From Acanthaster planci (lineage: Eukaryota > Echinodermata > Asteroidea > Valvatida > Acanthasteridae), in NCBI RefSeq assembly GCF_001949145.1, contig NW_019091433.1:1117198-1166225 (forward strand): DNA of 49,028 nt. The letters run 5' to 3'. Positions 29,963 through 42,069 of the stretch are shown one piece after another. Below the pieces are notes generated by a model. It did no database searches, was not told the DNA's origin, and worked only from the letters and a program-made list of their open reading frames with translations. Numbering within the stretch: the stretch's first letter is position 1; every line of letters starts with the position of its first letter. The position numbers were made by a program, and so were the translations under genes.

Positions 29963-31849
29963 GCCTTTGTAGGGCTTGAATTACCGAGCTATGGGTATTA
30001 CAAACGTGCAGTACAAATTTTAGCTCATCTTTCCACGCAGCTCTGACTCAAGTTCCATGAATACACGGCTTAACGCTCCTGCCTCAATGACAATTTTGTT
30101 ACCAAGTCCTTTGCCGGGTGTGTAAAAAATTGGATCATCGGGAGTCTAACCCATGGTCTACCATAAAAATATTTCTGGCCGTTTCGGCCGTTTTTTGTGT
30201 GTACCCGGGGACAAGTTTCGTGTTGGGCAGATATGCAAGTTTGTACGTTGGGGGGGGGGACCCTGCGGCCACCAGAAAATATAGTCGACTTTCCTGACGA
30301 TTTCCCATCAGCCACCACCCTCTATTAACATTTGGTTAGGAAATATATTCCAGAAAGGACGTTATTTCAGATTTAGATGTGGTGGAGCTTTAAATTTGCT
30401 AGGTATGTTGATGGTTGATGAGTAAAAGCTTTGATATGATCCATATATGCTTTACTCCGGAGATCTTCAGCAGCTTGTCCAGAAATGCACATAAAGCTGT
30501 TTTGCATTATCTTCCTATCCAAGAACCCCGTTGTTGAAAAGCAAGCATATCAACACATTTAACCCCCCCAAAAAGGCAATTAGGTTTCAGGTTATAGTCC
30601 GAAGGGTATTGACGTTGCACCAAAAAACGTGTTAATAAAGAACAAGTTAATCACCTGGACACTTTAACAAAGGAAACTTTGGGTTAATTCACAAATCATT
30701 TATTAAAGGGACCATGAAATAGAAATATTTTACTAAAGACCATTACTAAGACCCTTGAAATTGCACCTCCAGGTTTCAATTTACCTGATTTAAAATGTTT
30801 ATTTTGCAATTTTAGCCCCTATTTTGGAGCTTTTTAGGTTTTTATGCTAATGGTTTGCATATTCATGAGCAAACTATGTCATCCAAGGCACCGAACATTT
30901 CTAGATTTGTTTTAAACACTGCTGTCGTAGATTTGCCTTTGGCAATTTATTGCTGTGTAAGTATATGGCAATAAGCAAGCAAACAACATTTTCATATTAA
31001 GTTTAGAGTTCACAATTTGAACATGAACTGTGCAAACTGAACCGTGCTTTCCTTGATTTACATCAAAGGAAAAGCTCCCTCACTTGTCCAGATAATCAGT
31101 TTGGAAAAGTGCACTTTTGAGTTTATGTATCTCAAAAAAAAAAGGTCAAACAGTCCTCATACATTTAAGAAGTATACAGAGATACACAAAAGTGATTCCA
31201 AGAAAAATTCATACTATGGATCCTTTAAAGACATAAATATTCCCTCAGCTGGTTAACTGTATGAACTGCCCAGGCTATAGTGGCAGGGCCCCCTCTCAAA
31301 TTTCCAAAAAGTAAATATTTGTAAATATAAGTAAATACGCATAAGATAGCAACAGACTAATGGGGTATCCAGAACTGGCCATGGGGGGGCACAGGGAAGC
31401 TTGGCGGCCCTCTCCACAGGGCTATTTTTTTTTAATTTTAGAGGAATTGAAAGCACTGACACCTGGGACACAGTATAACATCATTTTGGGGGACGGGATG
31501 ATTTTATATTTGTACTTTCACATTTACATCAACATCTGTCCTCTACATGTACCATAACATTATATAATATGCATTACCCTTGCTTCCTGCACCAGCACGG
31601 CACCATGCATATAAAGACACAAAGTCATTGCACTTCTTGTATTAAAACAAATTGATCGTTTCTACTATATAGTTTTCAAGATGTAACAAATATTAAACTT
31701 CCACAATAGGACAAGTGTTTGTTTAAACTATATAACAACACACACTCACAAAAGTATTGAAAATATATAACTCTATAATTATTAACTTATCTGGTTCGAC
31801 AAACTAGCGGTGTAGGCTGAATTTTTTCCATACACAACATGCAGGAAGA

Positions 31850-31855
31850 TTTATT
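31850..31855 (-). terminator. Polyadenylation signal AATAAA of copy B
   Basis: TTTATT on the plus strand reads AATAAA, 51 nt past the stop codon. Copy C has the same signal at the same distance (43440-43445), which supports a very short 3' untranslated region. Confidence 0.6.
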
Positions 31856-31905
31856 TGCACCTTCTTAAAGACTATGCATCACTCAAACTATTCCACTTTC
31901 CCTTT

Positions 31906-32109
31906 TCATACTCTGTCCCCTTTCTTCCCCCATTCAGCCTTGTATTTCTCCAGCTCCTCCAGGTAGCTCACAGGAGGCCAGCGGTTCTCAGTGACATATT
32001 TCAGGTTCTCCCCCTTCAGCTTCTTAAACTCCGCCCGCTGCTGGAAGGCCACAAAGTTACGGGAAATGAGATCAAGGCACCACTGGGCAAGCTGACTGGC
32101 ATTGTATAT
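31906..32109 (-). CDS. Copy B last exon: RhoBTB C-terminal region and stop
   Basis: 67 codons plus TGA, with [41 protein letters not shown] and the end KKGDRV. Intact. It is the reference for the stop seen in copy C. Confidence 0.9.
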   Translation of the reverse strand: MYNASQLAQWCLDLISRNFVAFQQRAEFKKLKGENLKYVTENRWPPVSYLEELEKYKAEWGKKGDRV

Positions 32110-35100
32110 CTGTCAAACAAACAACCACATACAGTGTCGATGTAAACGACAAGTTGTCTGACGAGCAAAACAACTCCATCTTTAACAAATCCAGGTACAT
32201 TTCTGCACACTACTCAATAAGACAGCGTGGTGTATAATTCTGTGTCAGTGACAAAAACCTATCATTTGTTAGGTGTTAGATTCCAAAATTCCACTGATCA
32301 ATAACAGAAAATCTAAAATATATTTCGTTGACCTCCTCGAATCTGAGTGAAATGTTCATAATTACAGTAATAGAGAGTAGAACCATCAAACCGGTGAGAT
32401 AAATCCCAAAATACATCTGTTGGAAAAGTTAAAGGAACTCTCTCCAGTTTTAATCTTGTGGCACTTGTGTCAACATTTGCGGACTTAATTTATACTGCAG
32501 AGTTTGGGCACTCAAGATTCAAAACCAGACTTGACCTTCATGACTGCAGACTTGAACTTGGAATCAACATTTAAAACTTGGAGTGCGCTGCAACTCATTC
32601 ACATCTGAGAATTCAAACATGATGCTGTCAAGACAAGCTTACAAACCTGGGCTGTATGCAACAGTCCAATGACATCCACATGTTTGTCTGTCACATCTAC
32701 CCCCTTGGAGATGTACAGCTCACAGAGATTTCTCAGTCGATCTGGGCCATACCAATCAGCAGCTACAAGGATCCCTACGGCATCACCCTCCTCTATAGGG
32801 GCGTGGTCAGTGTACAGGTACTCCAGGAGGGCCAAGAAACACTCCAGACTCACGTCTTCAATTCTAATCTAAAACACCACAAGACAAAAATTCGTCTCTT
32901 CTTTATTTGGATAAACTTGGCAGAGCAGATTATTATGGCCATTAATGTCCATCATCAACATGGCATCATCGATACATCTCAGCTTCGTGGTCTAGATAAC
33001 ACGACTCAAAATTGCCAGGCTAATTCCACAGGTTGTGCCTGGAGGTGAAGGTGCTTTGTCACAACTATTGGAGTATTATATCCTCCAAAGAATAAAGAAG
33101 CACACAATTTTACTGCAGAGACATTCATTGCATACCGTTTACTTGTTGAAGTACAGTTGTTTCAAACTTCTATTTCTGAGGCATCTTCATAATTCCTAAG
33201 CCACTCCCTACCAAGCCACAAATTAAACTCCTCCCTGCATCTGAGGTTTTGTTGCCTGTGAGGGGATCCAAACCCAAATTACCTCATCTTGGCTGCTTTC
33301 AGTGAAGTCTCCGCTGAACATTCCATTCATAAACCCACAGCGAGATGTCAGTATCACCTTGTGAGCATGGACCGTTGTGTCTATGAAACACAGAAAGAAA
33401 GTCAATGTCTTTGGGTAGCAATAAACATACATGAAATTCAATAAAGAGTGTTACTCCTTGTAATGCATGTACAGATACATTGAACCCTCCTTTCGTACCC
33501 TACGTCAAGTCACACGCAAATTGTTGTAAGTGAAACGTAAGACTCTGCTGCGAAAAGGGGACCATTAATTTTGCTAGTCTCCCATTTTCCAGAATTATTC
33601 CTATTTTAAGTCAGAGGAAAAAATATTGCTCAACCCAAACCAATTGTCCTCTACCATAAAATGTTTTCATCGCACAGCCGAGGATATCCTTGAATAGGTG
33701 TAGGATCTGAAGGTGTGAGACATGACCTTAAATATCAATGCAAGATTCACGGAGGTGGTCATTTCGAAACAATGCGCTTTGGTCAGAAATTTGGTTTGAC
33801 AAAAGCTTGATCACAGGCAGACTGTATTATTCTACAACAGACTTGCATTATTATTGGTCTACAATACTCTCATGTTTTAAATGCCACTATACCACGACTA
33901 CAGTCCTATACAAAGTTGGACTTAGTGGACGCTGACACTCAGAGGTCATTTGTCCAAAGGTCATAGACTAGTTTGACCCTGTGTGCGTACAAACTCAGTG
34001 GGAATCACTCAAGTCTGAGACAGCTACAAACGTTAAGTGGCACTACATACAGATCTTCACTGGAACTTAAATGTCTTATGCTAGGACACAGAGAATCACA
34101 GTGTGTTTATAACTGTTTTTTTTGTGGAATGGTTAATTGGTGAAGGGGAAGTGGAAAGATGGGAGGAAAGTAGAAAAAATGTGCCGACATGTACGCGTAC
34201 CTTCAACTTTGAATCGGATATCAGACAATGTCTGTCTGTTCAGGAACAACCACTTGGCCCTCTGTCCTGTCTGGTCATTCAGGTAGGTTCCAATGCTAGG
34301 ATTCAGGAACTTTCCATCATTCTGTAGGTTCTTGACGATGCTGTCCAGCATAGGCAAGGAGAATGTATTGGATGCTTTCTGTAAAGCCATGAGGTCCTCT
34401 GTGCTGGTCCCATCTGTGATGCTGGGAAGGCCTATAATGTCAGAAAGGATGCAGAAAGGCAGAAGTACCAGAACATCTCATCTGCATTGTGAGTTTTGCT
34501 ATTCCTGTGCATTTTCTTCTGAAAGCTTGTGTAGTTTTGTCGGCGTTTAACAAAGACCTACAAAATCTAATAAAAAGCACTGAAGTTCACTCTACGTGTA
34601 CGACTTACAGAAGAGACAAACATACATTTGTGGTGGTGTCACAACTTCAATGCTAAGGTAACAGTGAACAGTGTTCTCACAAACAATTCACACTTTTGAG
34701 ACAGTAAATCATGCAACGTTCACAGCAGAAACTGTTGGGGATGAAAGATGGAGTCTTGTCTTTACCTGTGTACAGAAACTCCAAGACATAGCGGAAAGTC
34801 TTGTAAGAGATGTCTACACTGATTGTCACCTGGGTCTTTGCTGTCTCAAGCAGACTGCCCTCTGGGGTCACTTCATCAAGGATACCAGCTAAACCGGTAA
34901 TCTTGCCCTGGTTGATATCCTTCTGGGTGAAGTTCAAGAAGGAAGGATGGCTGGCTGTATCCTAAAATAAACCGAGATGAAATCAGAGAAATGGTAAACA
35001 CAGGCAGACTTTTTCTCAAAGTTAAAAGACAAGTCACTTCAACACTTGCAATGATACCGGTAGCATTAAATAGACATTTTCAGGTAAATTACTGGACTGA

Positions 35101-38100
35101 ATTTTTAGCAATTTAGTGCTTGCGCAGGTTTTTTATATATAACGGGTTTGCCCTTATCCAACGTATATGCGCAGGTTTTGTTATTAATGAGACTGAAGGG
35201 AATAACAGGAATGACAAAGGTCCAATGGACCTCAAAAAGATAAAATGTAGCCAACCTGGTCTGGTGGGTCCAGGCCAAACACACAACAGAAGAAGTTGGA
35301 GGCACTACATAGCACCACTTTGTGAGCCAAGATGCTCTTCCCTTCAACGATGAAGACGACGTCAGAGAAAGCAGACTGTTCCAATGCCTTGCCAAAGTCG
35401 TCTGCGATGGTTGAGGTTTGGATTTCAATCCGAGGGGCTTCATCTTGAGGCAATATCACACGCACACACAGGAATTTGATGAATCTAAACCGTAGAGATT
35501 TTGGTCAGTTTCCTTACTTTACCTAATGCATGTATTGGCTGTTCATACTGCAGCTGGCTTCCTCGACTGAAACCAGAGTCTATTAAAGTCCATCCCAGAC
35601 TGTGGCAGTTTGGTGGAACAGTGGTATTCTTGATGGTAAAACGCTATTAACTTGCACTGTTTCCGCATGCGCAAGGTGTATTGAATTGTTCCCATCAGGT
35701 TGGCTTTTTTCATAAAGGCAAGTGAGGAAGTGCTTCATATTACAAGATATCGCCATTTACACGAGGAGATGAGGGTGCACTTTCTGTTATCCTGGACTAG
35801 TTTGCCTTAACAAAGTAACCTTTTCTGTTTTTTTACTGACATAGAAAATTGGTTGAAGACGGAGTAAGACCCAAGTGCGATAGAAGAGCTTGAAATAGGT
35901 AGTTTATTGCCATGCCCGTTAAATGAAAATTAGGCAATGTGTTAATACTGAATGTGCTGTCCAACTTGGAATAGATTGATGAGGTAAGGATTTTGTGCAA
36001 GTCATGCAGAAAACCAAATATTATGCAACTACTGCGACGAACCACGAATAAACCATATGTGACATGCAACCAAGGTTGACTTGGCTTCAGTAAGTCTTAC
36101 TACTGGAAAGGCTTACCTACTGGGGGTACTTCAGGTGGGCGGGGCTTGGGCTTTCTCTCTCTGAAACCAAAGAAACCTTTCTTCTTCTTTGGCATGTTTT
36201 GTGTCCTTACTTCTTCACCGATGTAAGCCTTTGGGAAAAAAAGGAATTCCTCATCAGTGTTGCAATCTAACAATCTTAATTCCAAATTACAGTCGCGCAT
36301 CAATGATTCATAATTGAACTTGTTTTCATCAAACGTTTACTTCCCCAGCCTCCTTTCAATCTTGTGCTCACATTTTCCATGGATGGTTTGCACCAAGCAG
36401 TCATCATCCAATGACAGCCAGGCAACCCTTTATTGGTGAATAATTTGGAGTGTGTGTGATCACTTATCACAGTCCCTCTAACTACTGGAGTTCTAACCTT
36501 TTCTGTGGATTTTTGAACGAAACAATACTTCATGAAATCCTACCAACTACTTCAGACAGAAAACCAACTTTTAAAAGCCCACAATGACAGTAAGGATGAT
36601 CTTTTAAAGTTCCTACAGGTGTGGTCCAATGCAACATCATCTGTAAACTTCTGCCTGAACCTCATACAGGGTGGCAAAAATACAATATCACCGTCATATC
36701 TTGAAGTCAAACGCATCTTGATTGAGCCTCTCAGGAATTTTACTACATGTACAAGCCTGAAATTGTTAATATGCTGGGTCACGTGTACAATTCAGCTGGA
36801 TCTCTGCATCATATCTCATAGCGTTGTCCTATATTGGCAGAGCTCCAGTAATCTTTGGTTGTTTCCACCAAACAGTCTCTTTAGACACTGCACTCTTTAG
36901 CAACATCCGCACACAAGCACTGTCCCCGAATCATATTCTGTAAAGCATTCCTCCACACTCTGCCTCACTCAAGAATTCTTGAGTACCCTGCTTGCCAACT
37001 GTAAGCTGTCCAAGCACCATCACAACCCACAAAAGAAATAATTCTCCATTGTAAAACCTTTTTTTCCTGCATTACATATATAGCCGCCACCTCATGGTTT
37101 TTTGCATTGTTTTGTAAAGGACATCTCTCATACAACAGCTACAGATAACATGATATCATAGCCGGCAACCCTATATTCACTGACAGCCTATTGACATTTT
37201 GCACCATACAGAAATTCAACTTGTCTCGTGCAACAAATACTGTTACCAAGAATTCACTCACTGCTTTCTCGAAGCATTCTTCCGCATTTAAGTTCAGCTG
37301 CCCTGTCATCTCAGTGTATTCCACGTTGAGTTTCTGAGCCATCTTCAAGCCCTCCTCATATGTAACCACACGGGTGCGATTGGAACTCCAAGGAGGATCT
37401 GCCAAAGTGTGGCAAAAAAAAAATGTACATTGAGAAACATGCTGTGGGTAAGCTTGCATGAATGTGCCAACCTACATGTATATGTGCAATGTTTGTGTGG
37501 ACATGAGAACACCGCAGGTCCACATAATTCAGGCTCTGTAAACCTTCCATGGACTAAGCCAGGTCCACACAAAATGGCTCCCTCTCTGAAAGCAGATACA
37601 GGGGTTAGAGTTACCTGTAACCAGAGAAAGAGTAACAGTCAAGGAAAGCCTCAACAAAAATCCAGCTTAAAATAGTGTTGACAGTTGAAAAATAAACTGC
37701 GCACTTTTGCAGAGTGTTCTCAAGTACATGAGAGGACAGGAATGTCCTTATTTCATCTGTGTGTGGGTGGGTGTGTATCTACATTTAATCCTGAAGTTTG
37801 AAAAATGGTAAACTAGGGTCACAAGTTGAGTAATGGTCCGAGATTGAAAATCCGGTAAAACATCTATTGGTGCCCTTTGAAAAAATTTGGTTGTTACAGG
37901 GTGCTCATTCCAAATGGATATCTAACTGTGAAGTAAATCTCCCAAGCACAAATCTCAAGGCATTTCCTGATACACTTGCCTATGTTTTTTGCGACCAGGA
38001 GGATTGGAACCCCAGGCATGGCATGGCGGATCTCTGGAACCCATCTCGTTTCAACATTCATCAGGGAAGTTCTGCTATGAACAGAGAAATACAGGTGGAA

Positions 38101-40379
38101 AACATCCACTTCCTCATGGTTCAGAGGATAGGACCAAATGAAGGCGTCTGGCTGAACACAGAAAAAGAGAAACTTTTGAGGTAGCCAACAGCACCCACAC
38201 ACCACTGAGAATATCTGTCTTGCAATTACGTATATTTTCAATTTCACTTTTTCTTCACCATGTTTATATTTGGCTGAAATTCTTTTCCTATCCCTGGGTT
38301 TATCCACAGGATTCTACTTACAGAACATGACATGGATAACTGATTTCTCTCATTACGGTGAAGGAGTGCACTCGTCTCTATGTATGGCCAATTGTGTTTC
38401 TTTGCCAATTTCAAGCCCTCGTCAAATGTGACACAACTATGCTGAGAACTCCCACGAAGGTCTGCAAAAAAAAAGGCTGACTAATTCAAGTAGTCTTTAA
38501 AACAGTGGAATTCAAGTAAAACTGTTACTTCAGAATCTGCGCAAGTAGCAAATTGTTCCTGGAGGACTCCCTCATAATGTTACGGAGCCTGCCCAAACTC
38601 CTGACCATTCTTTCATCCTGATGGTAAAAAACATATACATTGATGAAAATAAGGGTATAAAGTGATGAAAAAATGTTATCTTTGACAACCAGCTGCATTA
38701 CTTCTCCTTGTGTCGTGAGGAGAAATTCTTGGCTTGACGTTTAAATGGTATGGGCAAGTTTTTTAACGTTTATGAATTTTACAAAGAATATTACAAGGAA
38801 CCTTGTAATGTATGTACACAGATTCTTTGAACTGTTCAAGACAACTCTTGCTCCGATATGAAGGGCAAATCAACCTGTTATGCACAGATCAAGTGATGGT
38901 TCTACATTTGGCCTATATTTGTGTATACATTTTAGTGTGCCAAACATAACTCAAATGGTCCCTTAAGTATCAGGGTACTTGCCTATCTTTGTGGCCACAA
39001 GAAGGATGGGAGTTGTGGGCATGTGGTGACGGATCTCTGGCAGCCATCTTGATTCAATGTGTTCAAAGGAAGACCGGCGCTCCACTGAAAAACACATCAG
39101 AAAGAGGTCGGTTTCTGGATAGTTAAAATGGCGCAGACGATCCATATCTTCTCCCTGTACACAGTGTAAATAGGACGTTCTGCATTTAGAAAATACTTTG
39201 AATATAGAATATACTATTTAGAATATACTTTGTATATACTTTGACTGTACAAACTTAAGAGAATAGACTCCGCATAGCACTACTTTGCCAGAACATCTTT
39301 AAACATCCTCCCCGTTTTTCACAGGTAGTCCCAGAGTGTTGAGATATCATTCGGCGTTAAGTGGCTAAGATATTAAACAAGTGATGGTTACCAGTCCGTT
39401 CTCCAAAAAAATAAAAGAATGTACATGTATCAGGTGGAGAGGCTTGCGGTAGCACCAAGCGTAGGAAAATATCTCTCTTATGAGTATGTGTGGTTCTGAA
39501 AAGGACCGGGAGTACACTCAACGTTTCGGACTGCGTGCTCAGGCCGTCGTCAGGAGACTCCTGACCACACACACTCATAAGAGAGATATATTCCTTCGCA
39601 TAGTGCTACCGCAAGGCTTTCCACCTGTTGCTGTACTTCACCATGAATAGCCTGACATTCCACATGTACACGTATGTACTGTACTGTACCCCTGAAGATA
39701 CGTCCGCAATCATATGCTTGAAAGTCTTCCCCGCAAGTAAAGCTTCAAATGAACAGTAGCCAAAATTTATGGTGATGTAACCACGGGGAAAGAAGCCTTG
39801 GTGATAAGAGATAGAGAGGCAGGTTTTGCCCACTCCTTCATCTCCTTCCAGCATGATTTTCAGTTCCATTCTGTCCTCTGTTGGATCAAACAGAGATAAA
39901 GTAAGCGTTTCATATACAGGCATCACTCATTTCCTCTTGCGGTGGTTTGTAAGCCACAAGAAAGTAAGAACACGCCCTGAAAGTCAAATTTAACAGTGAA
40001 AGTACTGACGTATTTTACTTAGAAAACACTTAGAATTTTTCACAGTAGTCTTTATGCACAGGTGCTAAGTGATGTCTGTGTTCGGAACTCTTTCTGACCT
40101 TGGAGCTATTATACACAAGGAGTAAACACATACACGTACAGAGATCAAAGGGTCAATGATGGCCACTGTCAGCACTGCACGTGCTGCGAGGGCAAGTACA
40201 TATTGTATTAATTATGCAGAAATCTGTAGCCCAGCAGGTAGGTAGATACACATATACAGAGCAGGTGCACAATAAAGCCATGCATTGGTTACGTATGGTT
40301 CAAGATCAGAACACCTCGCTCGCGACTCACGGGAGGATAGTGCAATTCATGATTTACACCCACCTCGTTTAAAGGGCAT
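31906..40379 (-). CDS. RhoBTB/racA-like atypical Rho GTPase with two BTB domains, copy B (complete)
   Basis: Thirteen coding exons: 40379-40364, 39877-39690, 39154-38983, 38461-38322, 38151-37980, 37398-37262, 36228-36117, 35443-35256, 34961-34766, 34431-34201, 33380-33283, 32868-32647, 32109-31906. They total 2076 bp, 691 residues plus TGA, all phases consistent and parallel to copy A exon by exon. The P-loop is GDEGVGKT. Switch I reads YITINFGYC (consensus Thr replaced by Ile), and DVSSGGED stands for DTAGQED. Introns after exons 2a and 2b both start GC (G|GCAAGT). No frameshift or stop was seen, so it is probably functional. Its role as a CUL3-type adaptor is by family analogy. The N-terminal exon differs from copy A at about half its residues, while BTB exons are nearly identical. 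Confidence 0.88.
32647..34431 (-). CDS. Copy B exons for the spacer and BTB domain 2
   Basis: Exon 34431-34201 (231 bp), exon 33380-33283 (98 bp, DTTVHAHKVILTSRCGF) and exon 32868-32647 (222 bp). The last differs from copy A at four of 74 codons (R to W, Q to P, M to L, T to S). The donor after 34201 is GTACGC, where copy A has GCAAGC and copy C has GTAAGC. Confidence 0.88.
33906..34025. repeat. Dispersed repeat pair, member 2
   Basis: Similar to 27751-27895 but in a non-equivalent intron of copy B. See member 1. Confidence 0.5.
34766..35443 (-). CDS. Copy B exons for BTB domain 1 (split)
   Basis: Exon 35443-35256 has [20 protein letters not shown]; exon 34961-34766 has [16 protein letters not shown] and ISYKTFRYVLEFLYTG. 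Same exon sizes (188 and 196 bp) as copies A and C. Confidence 0.87.
36117..36228 (-). CDS. Copy B linker exon: basic then proline-rich
   Basis: 37 codons with [19 protein letters not shown] and then PPEVPPV. It lacks the PEP triplet found in A and C but adds residues earlier. Same phases as its sisters. Confidence 0.82.
37262..38151 (-). CDS. Copy B exons 2b, 3b: second copy of the GTPase C-terminal half
   Basis: Exon 38151-37980 (172 bp) has [16 protein letters not shown] and [20 protein letters not shown]; exon 37398-37262 (137 bp) has [19 protein letters not shown] and YTEMTGQL. Lengths and phases equal those of copy A, so the exon-pair duplication is older than the gene duplication. The donor between them is G|GCAAGT. 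Confidence 0.82.
38322..39877 (-). CDS. Copy B exons 2, 2a, 3a: Rho-type GTPase domain
   Basis: Exon 39877-39690 has LEGDEGVGKTCL; exon 39154-38983 has DMDRLRHFNYPETDLFLMCF and PTTPILLVATKI; exon 38461-38322 completes TKIDLR and has [14 protein letters not shown] and YIETSALL. Exon 38461-38322 has no ATG, so it is easy to miss, but it aligns throughout with exon 3a of copy A (140 bp in both). The donor after 38983 is G|GCAAGT, where copy A has G|GTTAGT. Confidence 0.88.
39431..39627 (-). mobile_element. Hairpin element with a CTGACGAC...GAAAC core, copy 2
   Basis: Ends CAGGTGGAGAGGCTTGCGGTA and the complement of CAGGTGGAAAGCCTTGCGGTA, with a second inverted pair inside (ATATCTCTCTTATGAGTRTGTG). 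The core on the minus strand, 39552 to 39523, is CTGACGAC, stem GGCCTG/CAGTCC, loop AGCACG, GAAAC. It is in the copy B intron between exons 2 and 2a. Confidence 0.7.
40364..40379 (-). CDS. Copy B exon 1: 16-bp start exon
   Basis: ATG at 40379, MPFKR plus one base, donor G|GTGGGT. It is equivalent to MPNKK of copy A. Confidence 0.7.
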
Positions 40380-40965
40380 CGCGGCACTCAGCAGATGACC
40401 CTTGTTCTTGAAGTTCACACTCACGGTGGTCACAGTCGGACAATGTCAATGACGCACTTGCTGACGGTATTGATACTAGGTCTGGCCATGGAGGAAGGTG
40501 GACAAGCCACTATATCAAACACGTAGACACATGGAGGGGAAAAAATACATGGTAGAAATGGCTATAAGCAATACAGGGCCTTCGTATGGGGTCACGCAAG
40601 AGGGCATATCTTTCTTCCTCTAAGGACAGGCTCGAGTAAACCTTTGTCCATAACAAATCATGTCCTCTGGGAGGGCGCTCCAAGCAGGCCCTCTATTTAT
40701 CTTTAGGCCAGTTACACATGGAGGTCCCAGATGGGTGCCATTCACGCCCAATGAGTGTTTATTTTATAACTTTCTGAGGATCTATGTACCGTGCACTTCC
40801 CTGAGGAAAAATGAATTTATTGTCAGGCTTGAGAGGAGACTAAACCTCTGGTTTTATGAAAGCTTCCCCCTTCCCTCGTCCAAGTAACTTGGACTGACAA
40901 ATCGCCTTTTTTAACATTTAGATATGATCAGGAGACAGCAGAGTCCAAGTACCTCCCGCATAAAA

Positions 40966-41031
40966 TTGCTTCCATTATTCATTTCACTCAACGCACAAGC
41001 TATTTTGAGTGAAATGAATTAATGGAAGCAA
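40966..41031. repeat. Near-perfect hairpin, 26-bp arms
   Basis: TTGCTTCCATTATTCATTTC... pairs with ...GAAATGAATTAATGGAAGCAA around a spacer of about 12 bases. It may be the remnant of a miniature element. Confidence 0.8.
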
Positions 41032-41553
41032 AAGTATACACGGACAGTACCACAGGTGTCACAAGCTAGGGGTGGGTGGGTGTGACCCCCCAAATTTGTC
41101 GGCAAAATCACAGTAAGCAACATGTAAAAAGAACAGAGAATGAACATGAACGGTAGGGGGATACAGTGCACTCGTTTTGTCTGACGGTCCGCCAGCAAAT
41201 TTCACGCCCAATTCAAAATGGTCTAGGCTAACAATGCCTGGGAAAGGAATTTGGACTCTACCACCGGTAACTTCATGTACGTGTATGGTCCAACCGTGTC
41301 TAAATGGTAATTTGTAACATTATAGTCCAAGTTATTTGGAGTAGGCCTACCTGACAACCCCTTCCCCTTGGGCTTAATGTTCCTTTGCTTGGGAAAAAAA
41401 CAGTCGACAGAGCCACACAATTAGCATAAAGCCTTGGCCTACCGTATAGCCTTTTATTCAAGTCAGGTTTTCCCAGAGTGTTGTACTGATACATGAGGAA
41501 AAACACACACACAAAACAAAAACAGGACGTCCAACAGTGGAATGCCTCGTGAC

Positions 41554-41652
41554 ACGTACCCCTAGCCCCACTAGTGTGGCACGGACTCTCACTCCCAATC
41601 CATCCTTATCAGGAGTGATCCGTGCCACACTAGTGGCGCTAACGTACCCCTA
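41554..41652. repeat. Hairpin flanked by 11-bp direct repeats
   Basis: Arms CCACTAGTGTGGCACGGA and TCCGTGCCACACTAGTGG (41568-41636) lie between direct copies of ACGTACCCCTA at 41554-41564 and 41642-41652. It looks like a small insertion with a target duplication, of unknown family. Confidence 0.7.
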
Positions 41653-42069
41653 CACACCCTTATACGGCCGGTCGTCTGCCCCGCCCACCTTGAATAATTT
41701 TCGTTCTTCTGTTCTGTGCGTGTTTGTAATTATAATTGTAGAGGGCGCGGCGCACCCTGCGTACATCATCATCATGCACAGTTTCCGAGGGTCGACAGTA
41801 ACTTCAGTAACTGATCGTTGTGATGCAACATTAAATGCACACAATAATGCATTTAGGCCTATTTACATACGTCAGACACGAAAAAATTTGGCCAGTTACG
41901 ATCTTTCTTGTGGATTTCGCTCAGCGATCATGCACGGACCTCAGTGACCACGACCAGCCGGCAAGGAAGGTTGGCGGCAGACAGAGGGCGCCAGCACAGA
42001 TCCACGGTCAGGGCGCTTTATTAAAACATAAAATTTAATGGTTCGGCCGAAAAGTTCCTAGAACAAATG

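Larger units (their letters stand above)
28810..31905. other. Intergenic spacer between copies A and B
   Basis: No gene was seen. The right-hand side nearest 28810 should hold the promoter of copy A, with partial similarity to the flank of copy B upstream of 40379. From about 30060 to 31600 the sequence is paralogous in blocks to 42070-43270 (for example AAGTCCTTTGCCG, AAAGCTGTTTT, TGGGGTATCCAGAAC). G-rich repeat copy 2 lies at 29660-29962. Confidence 0.6.

Noticed and set aside
36300-36533. Minus-strand frame starting MKYCFVQKSTEK, repeated at 48264-48455
   Set aside because: It lies in the equivalent intron of B and C, and copy A has the same DNA without the frame. Paralogous intron, not a gene.
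17727-40379. One giant fused gene across copies A and B
   Set aside because: Each copy has its own start exon, stop and, for B, polyadenylation signal.
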